Assembly (NCBI GenBank): GCA_026874595.1
Contig: CM049322.1
Coordinates: 56,980,386-57,044,385, forward strand
Length of the DNA stretch: 64,000 nt
Origin: Sipunculus nudus
Taxonomy: Eukaryota > Annelida > Sipuncula > Golfingiida > Sipunculidae
Direction of reading: 5' to 3'
Of this stretch, positions 33,077 to 46,654 are shown piece after piece. Positions within the stretch are counted from its first letter, which is position 1. Each line of letters begins with the position of its first letter. The notes below the pieces were generated by a model that had not been told where the DNA came from, made no database searches, and saw only the letters and a program-made list of their open reading frames with translations. The position numbers and the translations under genes were made by a program.

Positions 33077-34825
33077 CTGTGAAGAGTAAAATTGCTTTAA
33101 TATACATATTTATTCCTTTAAAAGGAAACCATGGTTTTTGACAGGGACTCATTGATACTGGAGGTGGACAAGTTGGAAGTGACTGAAATTGGAATCAGTA
33201 ATAGCCCAGAACTGAAAGCTGACGGCCCCAAAAACATCCCACTTCCTCATCACAACCTGAGAGGGTTCACAAATTTTGTGAGACCATCAGCGTCCTGTTG
33301 TGGACTCTGTGATGTATGGTAAAGGAGCACTGAACACAGTCCAAGTATCTTTAAATGTGGTAATGGATATTTTTTTTTCAAATTCAGTCACAATCACATT
33401 CCGCTCAAAGTGTTATACATGTATAGTCAATTGAATTAGACGGTTACTTTGAGAGTCCTATGAAGTTACAATCTACTACAACAACCAAGCAATGGTTAAT
33501 TAAAGGAAGAAAAGGTCCCAACTGTAGCTAGCTATATATGGGGCATTTCACGGTATCGTTTTGTCATGGACGGGACAGACACAGACAGTTTTGGGTTCAT
33601 ATTTTAAAACAAGGCCTACAGGCCTAATGCGAACCTGTGCAATTGGATATACAATAGGTATAATGCTTCAATGCTGGACCATTCCTTTTCAAGTACATGT
33701 GTAACATGTATATGAACAATGCATGTACTAAAAATTTAGAACAAGAAACAATTACACAAACATCACTGCTGAAGTGGTCACATGCCTTGTACCTGGCTGC
33801 ACTGAATGAACTCTTGACCTATAAATCTAAGAAAACACTTTGAAAAACTTTTTGAAAGCTGCATTTACCCAATCTATTCTTATAAAACTGACAGAACAAT
33901 ACCATAGAACAATTCTTGTAAAGTTTAAACCAATCAGCTCAACAGTTTCTTAAAAAAAGTGTGTACGCTAGAAGAGTCTAAAATTAAATTTTTGCTTGTA
34001 AAAAACAGATCAATAAAGGTGTCTCCACCAACACCTGAACTTTTAGATATGACTCGTGACAAACATGGGCATAAAATTTGGTGATGACAGCTCCAGCTGT
34101 TTCTGAGATTTTAAGTTTAGTATGCCTTTTTGCACAGATGACTAAGTTCAACCTCCTGTAACTCGGCCAAAAATCTCCGAACTGGAACTATTCTAACAAA
34201 TTTGAGAGAAATTGTTCCAGGGATCATATCTGTGAAATATTGGACAATTTGGCTGGACATTTTCTTTGAAGAAGATATTTTTTTTTAGCTTCTTCACTAT
34301 AATATCCAAGAAAATGCAGTTAGAAAAATAATAAAATCTGATAGAGATATGGTTAACGTACAGAAGACGCCTGACGCACAATGCACTGACACACGACGGA
34401 CAACGCCGCACCATTGCATAAGCTCACAGGTTCGCTAAAAATACATGGATTATCAAAGGAAGAACGAATGTACAGATAAGCCTGCAGAAAAAAATGGAAA
34501 CTTTTGTGGCAGAAACTTTATCCATACCTACACAATAGATAATTTGTATGACAAAATGTATATGACAAATAAAGGGAAAAAATAATATTGAGCTTGTTTA
34601 ACTTGACATTACAAGTATTTCTAAGATAATACAGATGGAAAAGGTGATAAGTTGTTAGTCATACTGTACTTTGTTCTGAACAAACGGGTTAATATGTATG
34701 TGCCTATGTATTTTGTATTTAGTACCCTTTTTGTATGTTGTTTTGGTTACTGTTTGGTGTAGTGTCTTGTAATCATGGGTATTTTTACTGTAATTTTTTT
34801 GGGGTAATAAAAAAAAGGTTGTGCA
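33077..34825. other. intron sequence, no recognisable gene
   Basis: Part of the putative 5.7-kb intron between the leader exon at 38765 and the CARD exon. The short plus-strand open frame at 33131-33322 has no domain resemblance. Confidence 0.5.
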
Positions 34826-36205
34826 GATGAGGGGTGAGGGGAAGTGAAAATATTAATAGGGTCTCGAGATGTAAGAATGGGGGGGGGGGGGGGGGGGGGG
34901 ATTTAATAAGCACGTGTTGTGGAGGGGTGAGGGGACATTCTAATTCTTATAGAGTATCTGAATGTAAGAGGAGGGACATGATAATATTCAAAGAGTATCT
35001 GGATATAAGGGGGGGATATATTTAGCTTGTGTAGATGAGGGATGAGGGGACTGGAAAATATTCATTCGGTATATGGATACAAAAAGGGGGTGGGGTACAT
35101 TTAAGGTATGCAGAAGATGGATGAGAAGATGTGAGAATATTAACAGGGTATTCAGATATAAGAGAGTGGGATATATTTAACATGTGTAGATAAGGGTTGA
35201 GGGGACCTGAGAATTAATAATAGGGTATCTTGATGTAAGAGAGGGGTGTGGGGGGGGGGGGGTCAGGGGAGGTTGGTATATATTGAGCATGTGTAGGTGA
35301 GGGGACTGGAGAATATTTATAAGGTATCCAGGTATATTTAGCCTGGACAGAGAAGGGGTGAAGGAATATGAGAATATGTATAGGGTATCCAGATGCAAGA
35401 GAGGGTTGGGGAGAATGGGATTTAATTAATGTGTGTTGACCAGGAATGAGGGGACTAGACAGTACTTTTAAGGGTATCTGCATATAAGTGAGGTGGATAT
35501 ATTTAGCCTGTGTAATATTTAGCGATGTAATCCTGTGGGATTAGGGGACATGTTTATAGGAAAGCCAGATCGGGGGGGGGGGGTTATTTTAACTTATTTA
35601 TCATATGTACATGGGGTAAGGGACTGGAAAATAGTTACAAGGTATCATGAGGATATTTATCATGTGACGATGAGAGCTGAGGGGACTCGTGAATATATTT
35701 TAGGGTATGCAAATGTAGGATGGGAAGGGTGGGGGGATATATTTACCATGTGTAGATAAAGAGGTGAGGGGACACGAGAATATTTACAGGATATCTAGAT
35801 GTAAGAGTATCGGGGGGGGGGGGGGGGATTATTGAGCTTGTGTGGATGAGGGAGGAGGAGACTTGTGAATATTGTTTATGGGGGGGGGGGGCGGGGGGGG
35901 GGTTATATTTAACATGTACAGATGAGTAGTGAGGGCACATAAGAATATTTATAGGGTATCAAGAAGTAAGAGAAGCAGGTGGGGGGGGGGGGGACCAGAG
36001 TATATTCCTTATGTAAATGAGGTATAAGGGCCTGCAGAATAGTTTAATTTACAAGGTATCCAGATGTAAGGGGGGGGACACAAACTAGTTTTTAGCATGT
36101 GTACATGAGGTATGAGGGGACTGGGGAATATTTATAGAGGATCCAGATGTAAGGGGGGGGGGGGGGGTCGGTATATTTAGCATGTGTAGATGAGGGTCGA
36201 CACAT
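34826..36205. repeat. G-rich minisatellite in the long 5' intron (~17 units of ~85 bp)
   Basis: Units carry GATGAGGG.TGAGGGGAC, AATATTTATAGGGTATC, AGATGTAAG and then a run of up to about 22 G, followed by ATATTTAGCATGTGTA. The multiple GGGG runs per unit could form quadruplexes on the plus strand, which is the template strand for the NLR gene. Confidence 0.9.
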
Positions 36206-36661
36206 ACAAAACTTTCCTATGGGGGCTGCATGTGTTTGCCTATCACATGATTAGCTCATGAATATGGCATGACCCAGCAGAGAACTAATAGGAGATAAGG
36301 ACAAATGACATCACTCATAGACTTGTAACCTGCTCATGAGCTTATCACTAGTTGTCATGACACATCAAGTTAACCCATATTAATTAAAAGGCCTAAAGCC
36401 CTCATACATTTCTTATTGCCTCACCAAACCCTAACAACATATATTTTCAAATACTTTTTCAAATGATTTTAATAAGAAGTTATAATATAAGTTTTATTTT
36501 AGGGTTTATTTATTATTTTATTATGTTTAAAATACAACTAATTTCAACTGAATTTGAAAATATTTTTTAATATGTTTAAGGTATATAATCTGTGTGTGTA
36601 TCATATGGAAAATTCTATATTTATTGTCATAGTTTATTTACACCTGTATCAATATTTTAAT

Positions 36662-36664
<3 letters not shown>

Positions 36665-36713
<49 letters not shown>

Positions 36714-37120
36714 TATATATATATATTATATATTTATATAACTTGAAAAATTAAACATGCTTTCAAATTATATATGTATTGCTATATTAAAAGTGTTTTC
36801 CAGTGCACATGTACAAATATTTTAATTTTGTATAAATATATATATATATATATGTCTGTGTGTGTGATTTTGAGATATAATTCTTTATAATAATTATATT
36901 TTATTTTTTTCTTTATTCAAATATCAGCTATTTGACTGAAATCACCATTATGTTCAGTTATACGTGCGTATTTGTTTAGAAAATATTTAAGTATACATTG
37001 TTTCAATTTTTATGCATGGCCATATGTACCAGTGATAATGTTAGCTAACTTTCAGATATGTAGGCCTATTAAGTATTTGTATTAGAATAATAATACTAGA
37101 TACTTTTGTACCTCATTTGT

Positions 37121-37168
<48 letters not shown>

Positions 37169-37453
37169 TAATTTTAATGACATTTCTAATGGTTTAAGCA
37201 AATTGTAAAATAATTTTTAAATGATTATTGGTTCATACAGCTAAACCAATATTATTTTCCAAATACACATGAGTGTACATATGTTTTTTGTGTGTTATTA
37301 TTTAATATTATCTTACAAATTTCATATATCATGTGTGTGTTTGTGCCAATATGTTGTGCATTTTTAATCATTTACTTTTTTTATATTTATAAATCACCTC
37401 TTAAATTAAACTGGTTTGTTATGTAACACTTGAGTAAGTACATAAAGGTGTGC

Positions 37454-37531
<78 letters not shown>

Positions 37532-37601
37532 TTACAGACATATATTGTTTACATATAAAATGTATGTTATTTTTTATTTTTGACATATAAAAGTTACATA
37601 T

Positions 37602-37654
<53 letters not shown>

Positions 37655-37655
37655 A
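36665..37655. repeat. cluster of long (AT)n microsatellites
   Basis: AT runs at 36665-36730, 37120-37166, 37458-37527 and 37602-37650 in very AT-rich DNA. No gene is visible from 36206 to 38764. Confidence 0.9.
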
Positions 37656-38764
37656 TACATTTATATTTAATAACAATGTAATAAAAAATAATATAATATA
37701 GTAAAATATAAGAATTAAAATACTGTATATACCATTACATATATACTCTGATGTGTTTATATGCATAGTTATTGAAAAGCCTGAATTTAATAAACATGAA
37801 ATGTGAAAATGTAGCTTAAAAGCCCTTAAATCTCTGTAGATATAGCAGGACTAGACTGGTACCCTGCACAATTAATGATTGACAAAACCCTAGTTAAGCT
37901 ATATAAATCATACAAAAATTATTAAAAAATAACAATAGGCAACCTATTTACATATTCTAGTGTGAAGGACAACACTTGTAGAATACGATTATTTATACTT
38001 TTGCTCCTGATGTGACCGGGATTGGCTGCTTTTAATCAGTGAAATGAAGCTTGTTGATGCTGACATGCCAACTCTGACATGAAGCGGCGTCATGAACAAG
38101 GGTTGAATTCTTCACTTTTTTCGCTAGTAACGATCTCTTACTGGTCATTTCATGTAAATAACCACTCAGGACATCATTAAATGTAACAGTTTGATGAAAA
38201 AAAATTTAATTCATTAAGATAAATACTCATTCAAACACTGAAGCGATCTTCGCCAACATGCACGCCGCCTAGTGGTAGAAGTTTGAAACGGCTAATTATG
38301 CGTGGGTAAATCTGCACAGCATGTTTGATTGTGGTCGAGGGGACAATTTAATATTCAGAGGATATCCAGTATTTATCAAAGTAATGAAGGGTGGGGTGGG
38401 GAGATATGGACCACCACCGGGGTACATGTAAATTGTCAAGTGGGTGTGGAACCGCTTTGGATTGTGGGGTAATAAGTAACAGGTATAGAAGTAGAAGGGT
38501 GATATTTGGAGAGTATAGAAGGTGCAGGGTAATATTTGGTGTAATACAGGAGAGAGAGAGAAAGAGAGAGTTTTGTTGGCCAGATTAAATCGGACTCAAT
38601 TGTTACAATAATAGGGCCTGATAGTGATACTAAGTCACTGATTCCGATTTAATCGGGCTAGAGTTTTGTCATTAGTACTTCCGCGTTGGGCCCAACTTTT
38701 GATTAAATCAGGGATCCTGACATATGACTATCCCCGGAATCTTAGTGTGTTCAAACTGACCTAC

Positions 38765-38947
38765 CTGACAGAATATGAAGTGAGTTTGTGAGGTTTAACA
38801 GTTGAGACGCTGAATCTTGTCCGTCTTCCTTGGTCGTAGCAGACGACAATGATACACAGGGCGGGACCAAGTGCGCTTCCTAATGGAACGGTCCAGTTAG
38901 TGGTGGGGGAAACAGGTTACGGCAACCAGTATGTAGTCAGGCAAGAC
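38765..38947 (-). other. candidate 5' UTR exon of the NLR gene
   Basis: A 183-bp segment lies between a good acceptor (TTTTATTTCAG) and a near-consensus donor (CTGTCAG|GTAGGTCAG) on the minus strand. It has no ATG on that strand, as expected of a spliced leader exon feeding the acceptor at 33077. It is moderately GC-rich compared with its surroundings. RNA evidence would be needed to confirm it. Confidence 0.55.
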
Positions 38948-40152
38948 CTGAAATAAAACAAAATTAAAATAAATTATACGTGTACACGATTTACAATATC
39001 ATGATTAATTACTCTCAGTATGTAATTAATTAATTCTGTAAATCCTTGTTAATTTATGAAGAAGTACAGGCCGAGTTCTCGCTGATTTGTATAACCTGAC
39101 ATCCCTCCTATCAAAAGATGGAATGCCCGTGCTAACCGACACGTGTTTACAAAAAAACGTCACAAACGGACTCCGGGTGCATGGCTCTCAGTCATTGCGT
39201 ACATATTCATTGCTTGTAAACAGAAAAAAAGAAGAAAAAATATAACAGATTTTAGTGCCGGTGTAACAACAACTGTATGATTGTGTTCCATGCATGATAC
39301 AGCAACAATTTGCCTGATTTAAAACGCCTGGCTCTACAACGTACAAGCCTAGTTATCTTCGCCTGCAGAAGTCCAGGACGGGAGGTTATGTGTTTACCCC
39401 CGTTTGCTGTGTTTTAATTTGATCTCAAAATATTCCCCTAACGTTCTCCATGAATTACAACTTTTGTAAATAGTTCTTATATTTGGATAAGTAAAATCTA
39501 TAAGCGTTGCTATGTCCTGCCTGGTGTATCTAGCTGTTATCATGATGGGTTAACAGTCGCCTTCATGAATATAAGAAAGGTCGTCCTGACAACAGGAATG
39601 ACTTGCCTTCTATAAGTTCTAAACTAAGAGAATATAACGAATACCATTAATTTAAGCAACATTGTGGTTTTAACCATTTAAGAAAAAAAAATGCAAGCAC
39701 ATTTAGCAGGTGGGTTCGGCGTTTAGAAATCAGAACTTGGATATTCCCTCTATGACTTGAAAAGCCTCCTGCAATAAGCCGAATGAAAACATCCCTCAAG
39801 TATTAATGTAAACATGAACATATCTATAGAGATTATATATTCAGAGCGGATAGAAAAGAGGTATGTCATATCCATTTTAAATCCTGAGCCCATATATGAT
39901 TTATATAGTTCATGCATTATAACAGATCATATTTTTAACGTTATTTTTTATATATACTTGGTATAAATAATATGTACCAATAAGACGGACGTTCAAGTAT
40001 CAATAAACCTTAAAATTATTATTTGTCCCTAACCGCTACCCATATAGGCATTATTTTAGCGGGACTGCGGTGTAGTCAATTAATCACAGGCATGAAGATG
40101 TCTAAAGTAGACTCACCGGCTCGGTATTACTACGCTGAAGAAATACTGTTAC

Positions 40153-40210
40153 CTAGAGAGAGCGCTGCACTATCTGGTTGCGCAGCGGCGTGTGCGCGTC
40201 AGACGTCTGC
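40153..40210 (-). other. candidate small 5' UTR exon
   Basis: A 58-bp GC-rich, CpG-containing segment between acceptor CTTTGTGTTTCAG and donor CTCTAG|GTAACA on the minus strand. It lacks ATG. It could be an alternative or additional leader exon between the promoters and 38947. Weaker than the 38765-38947 candidate. Confidence 0.38.
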
Positions 40211-43200
40211 CTGAAACACAAAGGCAGGTATAATATATAATTAACTACAAATGATTGTGCATCCATGGAGTAAACTGGAAATGAATAACCGAATAATACA
40301 GTGTACGTATTTCTTTGAACAAATATTGATTTCTGTTATTACCCAGGACAACAAGTTTATGTTTATGTCTCTTTGTCTGTCTGTCTGTCTGTTAGTAAGT
40401 ACAGTTATATTTACGGATTTTGATAACTTTTTTTAGGAAAGCTCGGCAATGATAGAAAAAACAACTGATTGAATTGTGGGGATGATCCGGATCACCATTT
40501 GGATACAGGAATGTTTTTTAGAAAGATGGCAGAAAGTCACGTTTCAGGCTTTTTAACGAGAAACCATGTCTGCGGCCCAGCATTCGAGATCAAATATATT
40601 CTAATTTTTTATTAGTATGAATGTAGACGTTAACCTGCATAACGATATGGAGCCTAGACGCATGATAAGAGATATTAAGTTGTCGTATGGTGCTGGCTGA
40701 TATATCAAACACTATATCAAAATTAAAGTGACAAATAACAGTCCCGGAAAAATGAAGTAATCGGGTCATGTTTAGCAGTGTTTAAAGCGGTCTATTCACC
40801 TATTAGGCATATTAAATAACCATGCAGTACAGTAAGTTCCCTGAAAATATCATCGTAACAGCAATCCCAAAACTGTTTGTTTACTCCTGTTGATGAGTAG
40901 AATAAGTCTCGCCTAGCGCGATCAGTCGCGAAAAACATACTTATAGTGCACCCCACCTGGTGATCGTGCAGCGCAACTTCACAAATCAGATTTTTTAAAA
41001 ACTTCAAACGGGTGTTTCTTTTGTGTCTTTTTCTTTCGTGTTTTTGTCTTGTTTTGGCAGTTGTCATGTATCCGCAAGATCGGACCTATGGACACGCATT
41101 CTCCTTGTGATAATCAGAAAGAAAATGACTCCTTTTACTGCGCACAGAAACATAATAACATAAGAAAGTTGGAGATTTATGTGGTGGTATAGTCTTGTTG
41201 TATATATTTTTTTTGTATTGATCCAAAATAGCCTTAGATAATGAACACATTATTACATATGAGTTTGTTCTTTAATGAAACGTACGTGTCCTTTCCTCCC
41301 CAATATAAAAGAGATTAAGAATTATAAAGCAGAGACCGATTTCTGTCTTGACGATGCACAGACTACTGACACGGTTTCTATAACGTGTTTAAACAGCAGT
41401 GCCATCCAGATAATAATTATAGATGTAATAGAATATTTTGTTTATGGATGGGCAAAGATTATGTCTCTTAAAGCCAACGTATGGTGAACGGGGTTGCTTG
41501 AGACATTTTGCAGGTGCATGAAATGTTTTGGAATTTTAACATTTGCATTAAAACGAGGTTTTTCCTTTAGTTCATACTTGAGCGATGGTTTGGCAATAAA
41601 TATCGATGTACAACGCTTATGGAGCCAGACAAAATGAGCCTGAATATAATATCGTAGCGCCTCATTCACTCAGGCAACTTATAAAATGACTGAAATTTTT
41701 TAAACGAATGTAACTTTTCAGTCAAAAAATAGGATTTATTTACAAAAAATTGTGAAAGTTTCCTCAAATGATAATTAACTAAATTTGAAACGATACCTTG
41801 CAATGTGGCATGGTTTGCTCGTTTCCATGACATTGTGAAACCCAGGTATAAAAAGCACAAATTAAATAATTCCTGGAAATTTCGAGAATACTAAATAACT
41901 ATCTGTGGATCTAAGGGGTGGGGGTGGGAGGGGAAGGGTTCTCAGGGGACGTTTGCGCCTAAGTATTTTTACGTCAAAATTGTTATATGTTGTCTGTTTT
42001 TGAAGCGAGAAAATTCCCTGTAACTTTTACGACAATTGGTTTAAAATTGCTGACATTATGAAAGAAATTGTAATAGTTTTCTAACACTGAGGGAGGGGAA
42101 CACCACTCCCGAAGTGTAAAATGAAATTGTTTCCCTGAGACAGTATAACTATTAACATATCATATGATAATATAATTATTCCTGCAGGAAACAACATTTA
42201 GCCAAATGGATATTTTTGACTGTATGAAACATTAAATTATGTAATTATATGATGTAAAATATATCATATATATTATAAAATATATTATATATAATTATGT
42301 AAAACTAGAGTATATGATTACGGATTACTCATCCAGACTAATCCGACTGCGTTTTGTGTTTCAAATGCATTGTGTACATTTCCTGAGTGACTGTTATATG
42401 TAGCGATATGTTGACAAGTTTATTGATTTCGCCAATCATAAGAAAGCCTTTATACGTCACGCACGGAATTTAAAGCTGCGGTAATTCCTGATCCACCTCA
42501 TCACATTTGATAAAAAGGTTAGGGTAAGGCGATCGTTGTCTAACATATTTGAATCATAACATGGGGTATATTTTATTATCCCTTTTTGTCAACCATACGA
42601 TCTGTTTGACCGTCTGTAAGTATATTATTTTAAGTGTTTTTTTCCTGGCTGTAGCTAGAAACCGGCGAGCACATGAATGTGTAAATTAATTAACATCCCT
42701 GTCAAACAAAAAAGTGATAAAATGGTACATTGTCATTTCAGGCCATTTACTGCCGGCCGATATATAAAATACTATCAGCATAATAAATATCATGTCAAGG
42801 ACGCATTAAGTAAAGTTCATGTTCCGACCTGTAGATAATTAACAAAATAATTTACAAATGTAGAGCAATTCTGTCTCAATGTTGCACAGATCGCCGTAGC
42901 CGTGTCATCTTTCTGTAGCGTTTGCGCATCGAAGTACAAAACCAAGTTCATTTAGTATCTCTGGGGTACAGCAAATAACACTTGGGGCACATGAAGCATT
43001 TTTTCTTTTATTCCAACCGTGGGTTAAAAATCACTTTTAATAACAGGTAGCTGTTTAGCAAGAAACGTAAATGCATATTTGCTATATAAAAAATTAACTG
43101 GTTTGTTCTCATTAGCAAAGTACCTCCACCCTTATGGATGTCATTTAAAACACGAACGTTGCTTACGCTGCAGAGGTTTTCCAGAATAAATCAACTTTAT

Positions 43201-43670
43201 ACGACTAGTTACTATTAGTCCCTGTAATATACTGATGCACATTCAGAGGCACACCAAACCATACATCTCAGTATATACATTATCTAATGACCATGCCCCA
43301 TGACGCAATGGTTTAATCTAAAATAACAAATATTTATTACTGAATCACTACTTTGCTAGGTATCGTTGAGTGAATTTTTCTTACCACCATTTAAAAAAAA
43401 AAACACAAAAAAACTTGCAGTTATTGTACAGTCTTGTTTACAAACATACCATGGTAGTCTCCCAAGCTTCTATTTAAACGCTGATTAGACAACTAAAGGG
43501 TTCAAACAGTCGATTGACTTCTCTTTTGTATTGTTTTCCTGTGTATAATGAACAAATTGACGCTAAATACTTGCTGTAGGTTAAGAACTGATAAACATTT
43601 AAAATTCCAAGAAAACATTGATACGTTGTTCTAAGGAAGAGTTTTCTTCTTCTTACAACATTATGCGCGT
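40211..43670. other. no recognisable gene; putative first intron
   Basis: AT-rich DNA with a short GTCT run at 40377-40392 and short TA palindromes near 42250-42300. Open frames here (for example minus 41067-40792) have no family resemblance I can identify. Confidence 0.5.
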
Positions 43671-43689
43671 ACTTATCTCTGAGATATGA

Positions 43690-44965
43690 TATCTTTCTCT
43701 GGTTGAATGATATCTAGTGACATTACAAGCACGGAAGTATGACTGGGATTACAAGGCAGGAGATGTGACTGGGATAGATGATACATATTAAAATTACAAG
43801 GAAAGCGGTATGACTGTGTTGAATGATATCTAATGACATACAGTTGAGGGAGGGTGACAGGTGATGACTGATATCTGGTTACAATACAGTGGAGGGTGGT
43901 ATGACTGGGTTGAAGGATATCAAGTGGTATTACAATTGACAAGGTGAAACTTGCTTGAATGATATCTAGTGACCTTATATGCGAAGGGATATGACTGTGT
44001 TGCATGATATCTATAGTGAAATTACAAGGGAGTGTATGACTGGGTTAAATTATATATTGTTACATAACAAGGGGGAGGCATGACTGGGTTGAATGATATC
44101 TAGTAACATTACAAAGGATGGTTATGACCGGGTTTAAGGATATCTACTGAAGGTACAAGGGAGGGGTATGACTCTAATGAATGATATCTGTTGAAGTTAC
44201 ATAGGAGTGGGTATGACTTGGATGAATGATGTCTAATGACGTTACACGGGCGAGGGAATGATTTGGATGAATGATAATCTCGTGATGTAACATGGCAGGG
44301 GGTATGACCGGTTGAATGATATCTAGTGACGTTACATGGGAGGGGTATGACTCGGATGAATGATATCTAGTGACGTTATGTGGAGGGGGTATGACCTATT
44401 TGAATGATATCTAGTGACGTTACATGGGAGGGGGTATGACCTGTTTGAATGATATCTAGTGACGTTACACGGGAGGGGAAATGACTCGGATGAATGATAT
44501 CTAGTGAAGTTACATGGGAGGGGGTTTGACCTGGATGAATGATATCTAGTGACGTTACCTGGGAGGGGGTATAACTCGGATGAAAGATGTCTAGTGACGT
44601 TACATGGGAGGGGGTATGACTCGGATAAATGATATCTAATGACGTTACATGGGAGGGGGTATGACCTTCTTGAATGATATTTAGTGACGTTAGATGGGAG
44701 GGGGTATGACACTGTCGAATGATATCTAGTGACGTTACATTGGAGGGGGTATGACTGGGATGAATGATATCTAGTGACGTTACATGTGAGGGGGTATGGC
44801 CGGGCCGAATGATATCTAGTGACGTTACGTGGGAGGAGGTATGACTGGTATGACTGATATCTAGTGACGTTAAATGGGAGGGGGTATGACCGAGTTGACT
44901 GATCTTTAGTGACGTTACATATGTGGGGAATGACTCGGATGAATGATATCTAGTGATAATCTCTT
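43690..44965. repeat. 45-bp minisatellite array 1 (~28 units)
   Basis: Consensus strings: GGGTATGACTCGGATGAATG, ATATCTAGTGACGTTACATG, GGAGG. The period is close to 45 bp, so long stretches stay open in more than one minus-strand frame; those frames are repeat artefacts. Array edges are more diverged than the centre. It lies just downstream of the proximal first exon in the direction of NLR transcription. Confidence 0.95.
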
Positions 44966-45371
44966 TCACTGGTTGATATGGTCATGGTTCTAGATAAATA
45001 AATGTGATAAAATATTCATGTTTGAATGATATCATTTTAAATAATATTTAAACCAATGAAAAAACGACAGTATCAACTACCTGAGAACGCAATGACACCT
45101 TACTGAGAGAATCCAAGTATCAGCTACATGAACACCATGACATCTTAATGGGAATTGATGTGACCAGTTACCTGATTACACAATGACACCTGAATGTCAG
45201 GTTACAGAATCAGCTATCCGGGCATATGAGGACAATGTACTGACAGAACTTTTCTCACCAAAACCTTGCATATATAGGAGTATGAAACAGGTACTGTACA
45301 ATATGAGTGCTCAAACTAACAGCGAAGTTCCATATCTGCTAATTTATCCCTTCAAATAAAAAACTTCTTAC

Positions 45372-45480
45372 CTGTGTTCCACAGATAATTGATTCAAATG
45401 TGTTTCACCTCCTATGTCATGTCCTAAGTGCGCACTGCGGGAATGGCGGACCCGACGCAGTTATAACTAGCCAATTGCGT
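45372..45480 (-). other. candidate proximal first exon of the NLR gene
   Basis: Minus-strand segment starting about 30 nt downstream of a TATA box and ending at a consensus donor (CACAG|GTAAGAAG). It contains a two-codon upstream ORF (ATGACATAG, 45420-45412) that is kept in the paralogous exon at 50171-50285. The transcription start is estimated from the TATA distance only. Confidence 0.5.
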
Positions 45481-45485
45481 CTTTT

Positions 45486-45510
45486 GCACATGCGCGGATT
45501 CGATTTTATA
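45486..45510 (-). promoter_or_regulatory. proximal promoter: TATAAAA plus NRF1-like GCGCATGTGC
   Basis: On the minus strand TATAAAA (45510-45504) is followed by GCGCATGTGC (45495-45486), which resembles an NRF1 site, just before the inferred start. The same arrangement is kept in the paralogous cassette at 50293-50317, so it has survived duplication. Confidence 0.45.
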
Positions 45511-46129
45511 AAAAATATACACAGGCCTAGGGGTGTCACTTATGTTAATATTTCACGAGAGAATCTTTCTGTATAAAATGGCAGTTTATTGACTTTGTTG
45601 ATAAAACATGTCTATGTCATGTGATCAATATTTATACAAACTGCACAACCTCTAGTTTGCTATATAGGTAGGTCAAGGATTGGCATAAGAACATAGGATC
45701 AACATACATGGGTAAACTATATCACGCTCTCCTCAGTGAAGGCCGCCGTATTGAATAAGGCAGAATACAAGAGGTAATAACTATGAAAACTAGGTCAATA
45801 CATATCGACTCTGCGCTCAGAGAGAAGCCATTTATATGAAGCCCTGGTTGAAATGACTAAACAACTAAATCGCACTTTTACTGCAGTAGGTTTGTGTCCT
45901 CTTTAATGTCCCAAGGCCGCACTGATCCCTGCCAACTAAAGTAATTTTAGTGTATATTAATTCGTGTGACCTGTATCATTAAACTTCAGCACATTTCTAC
46001 ATGATTAAGGGCTGTAAAATATACCTGATCTATTTAAATGTACTTCGGGTCCAGAATCAAGGAAAAACAAGGTAAACAATTAATTATAATCTCCTTCCCC
46101 CAACAAATACTTACATATATATATCAACT

Positions 46130-46516
46130 AAATTATTAAAACAAATCAATTGTTTCTAACGAGTTGATTCATTTATTCATTTTTTATGTCTCCTCTTAAT
46201 TCTGGGTATGAAATGACTTTTTTTATTCGCGTCAATTGAGCTCGTTTAGCAAATAATAAGTTAATATCATCATATGAGAGAATATATATGACGTTGAATG
46301 AAAATATGGAACACGGAATGACGTTTTATACTTTGTATTAGAAATTTTGTACATTCTATTAAAGAAGCTTTTTATACAGTTTTTAAATAAGTGCCAATGC
46401 TTTGACGTTCCTTCTCCCTCGGTAGCAATGCACAACTCTCTTTGCTGGTAATATAAATTGGTATTGGCTACTTAGACCAAGGATTCGGTATCCCAAATTC
46501 TATATACACACACACA

Positions 46517-46569
<53 letters not shown>

Positions 46570-46607
46570 ATATATATGCGCATGATCGTATATATAATAT
46601 ATATATA

Positions 46608-46654
<47 letters not shown>

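Larger units (their letters stand above)
45000..46130. repeat. promoter-bearing segmental duplication, copy D1
   Basis: Collinear with 49850-51030: shared CAACTA.CTGAGAACGCAAT, the TATA/first-exon cassette, GGCATAAGAACATAGGATC and CACTGATCCCTGCCAACTAA. With array 1 it forms one unit (43690-46130) and with array 2 the other (48100-51030). Confidence 0.88.

Noticed and set aside
33063-33152. Earlier methionine start for the CARD exon at 33152
   Set aside because: It would read through a good 3' splice site; the ATG at 33062 has the better context.
35177-35483. Proline-rich minus-strand ORFs
   Set aside because: They are translations of the G-rich minisatellite.
44376-44969. 197-residue repetitive protein
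   Set aside because: It is the 45-bp minisatellite read in one frame; another frame is equally open and there is no separate coding signal.
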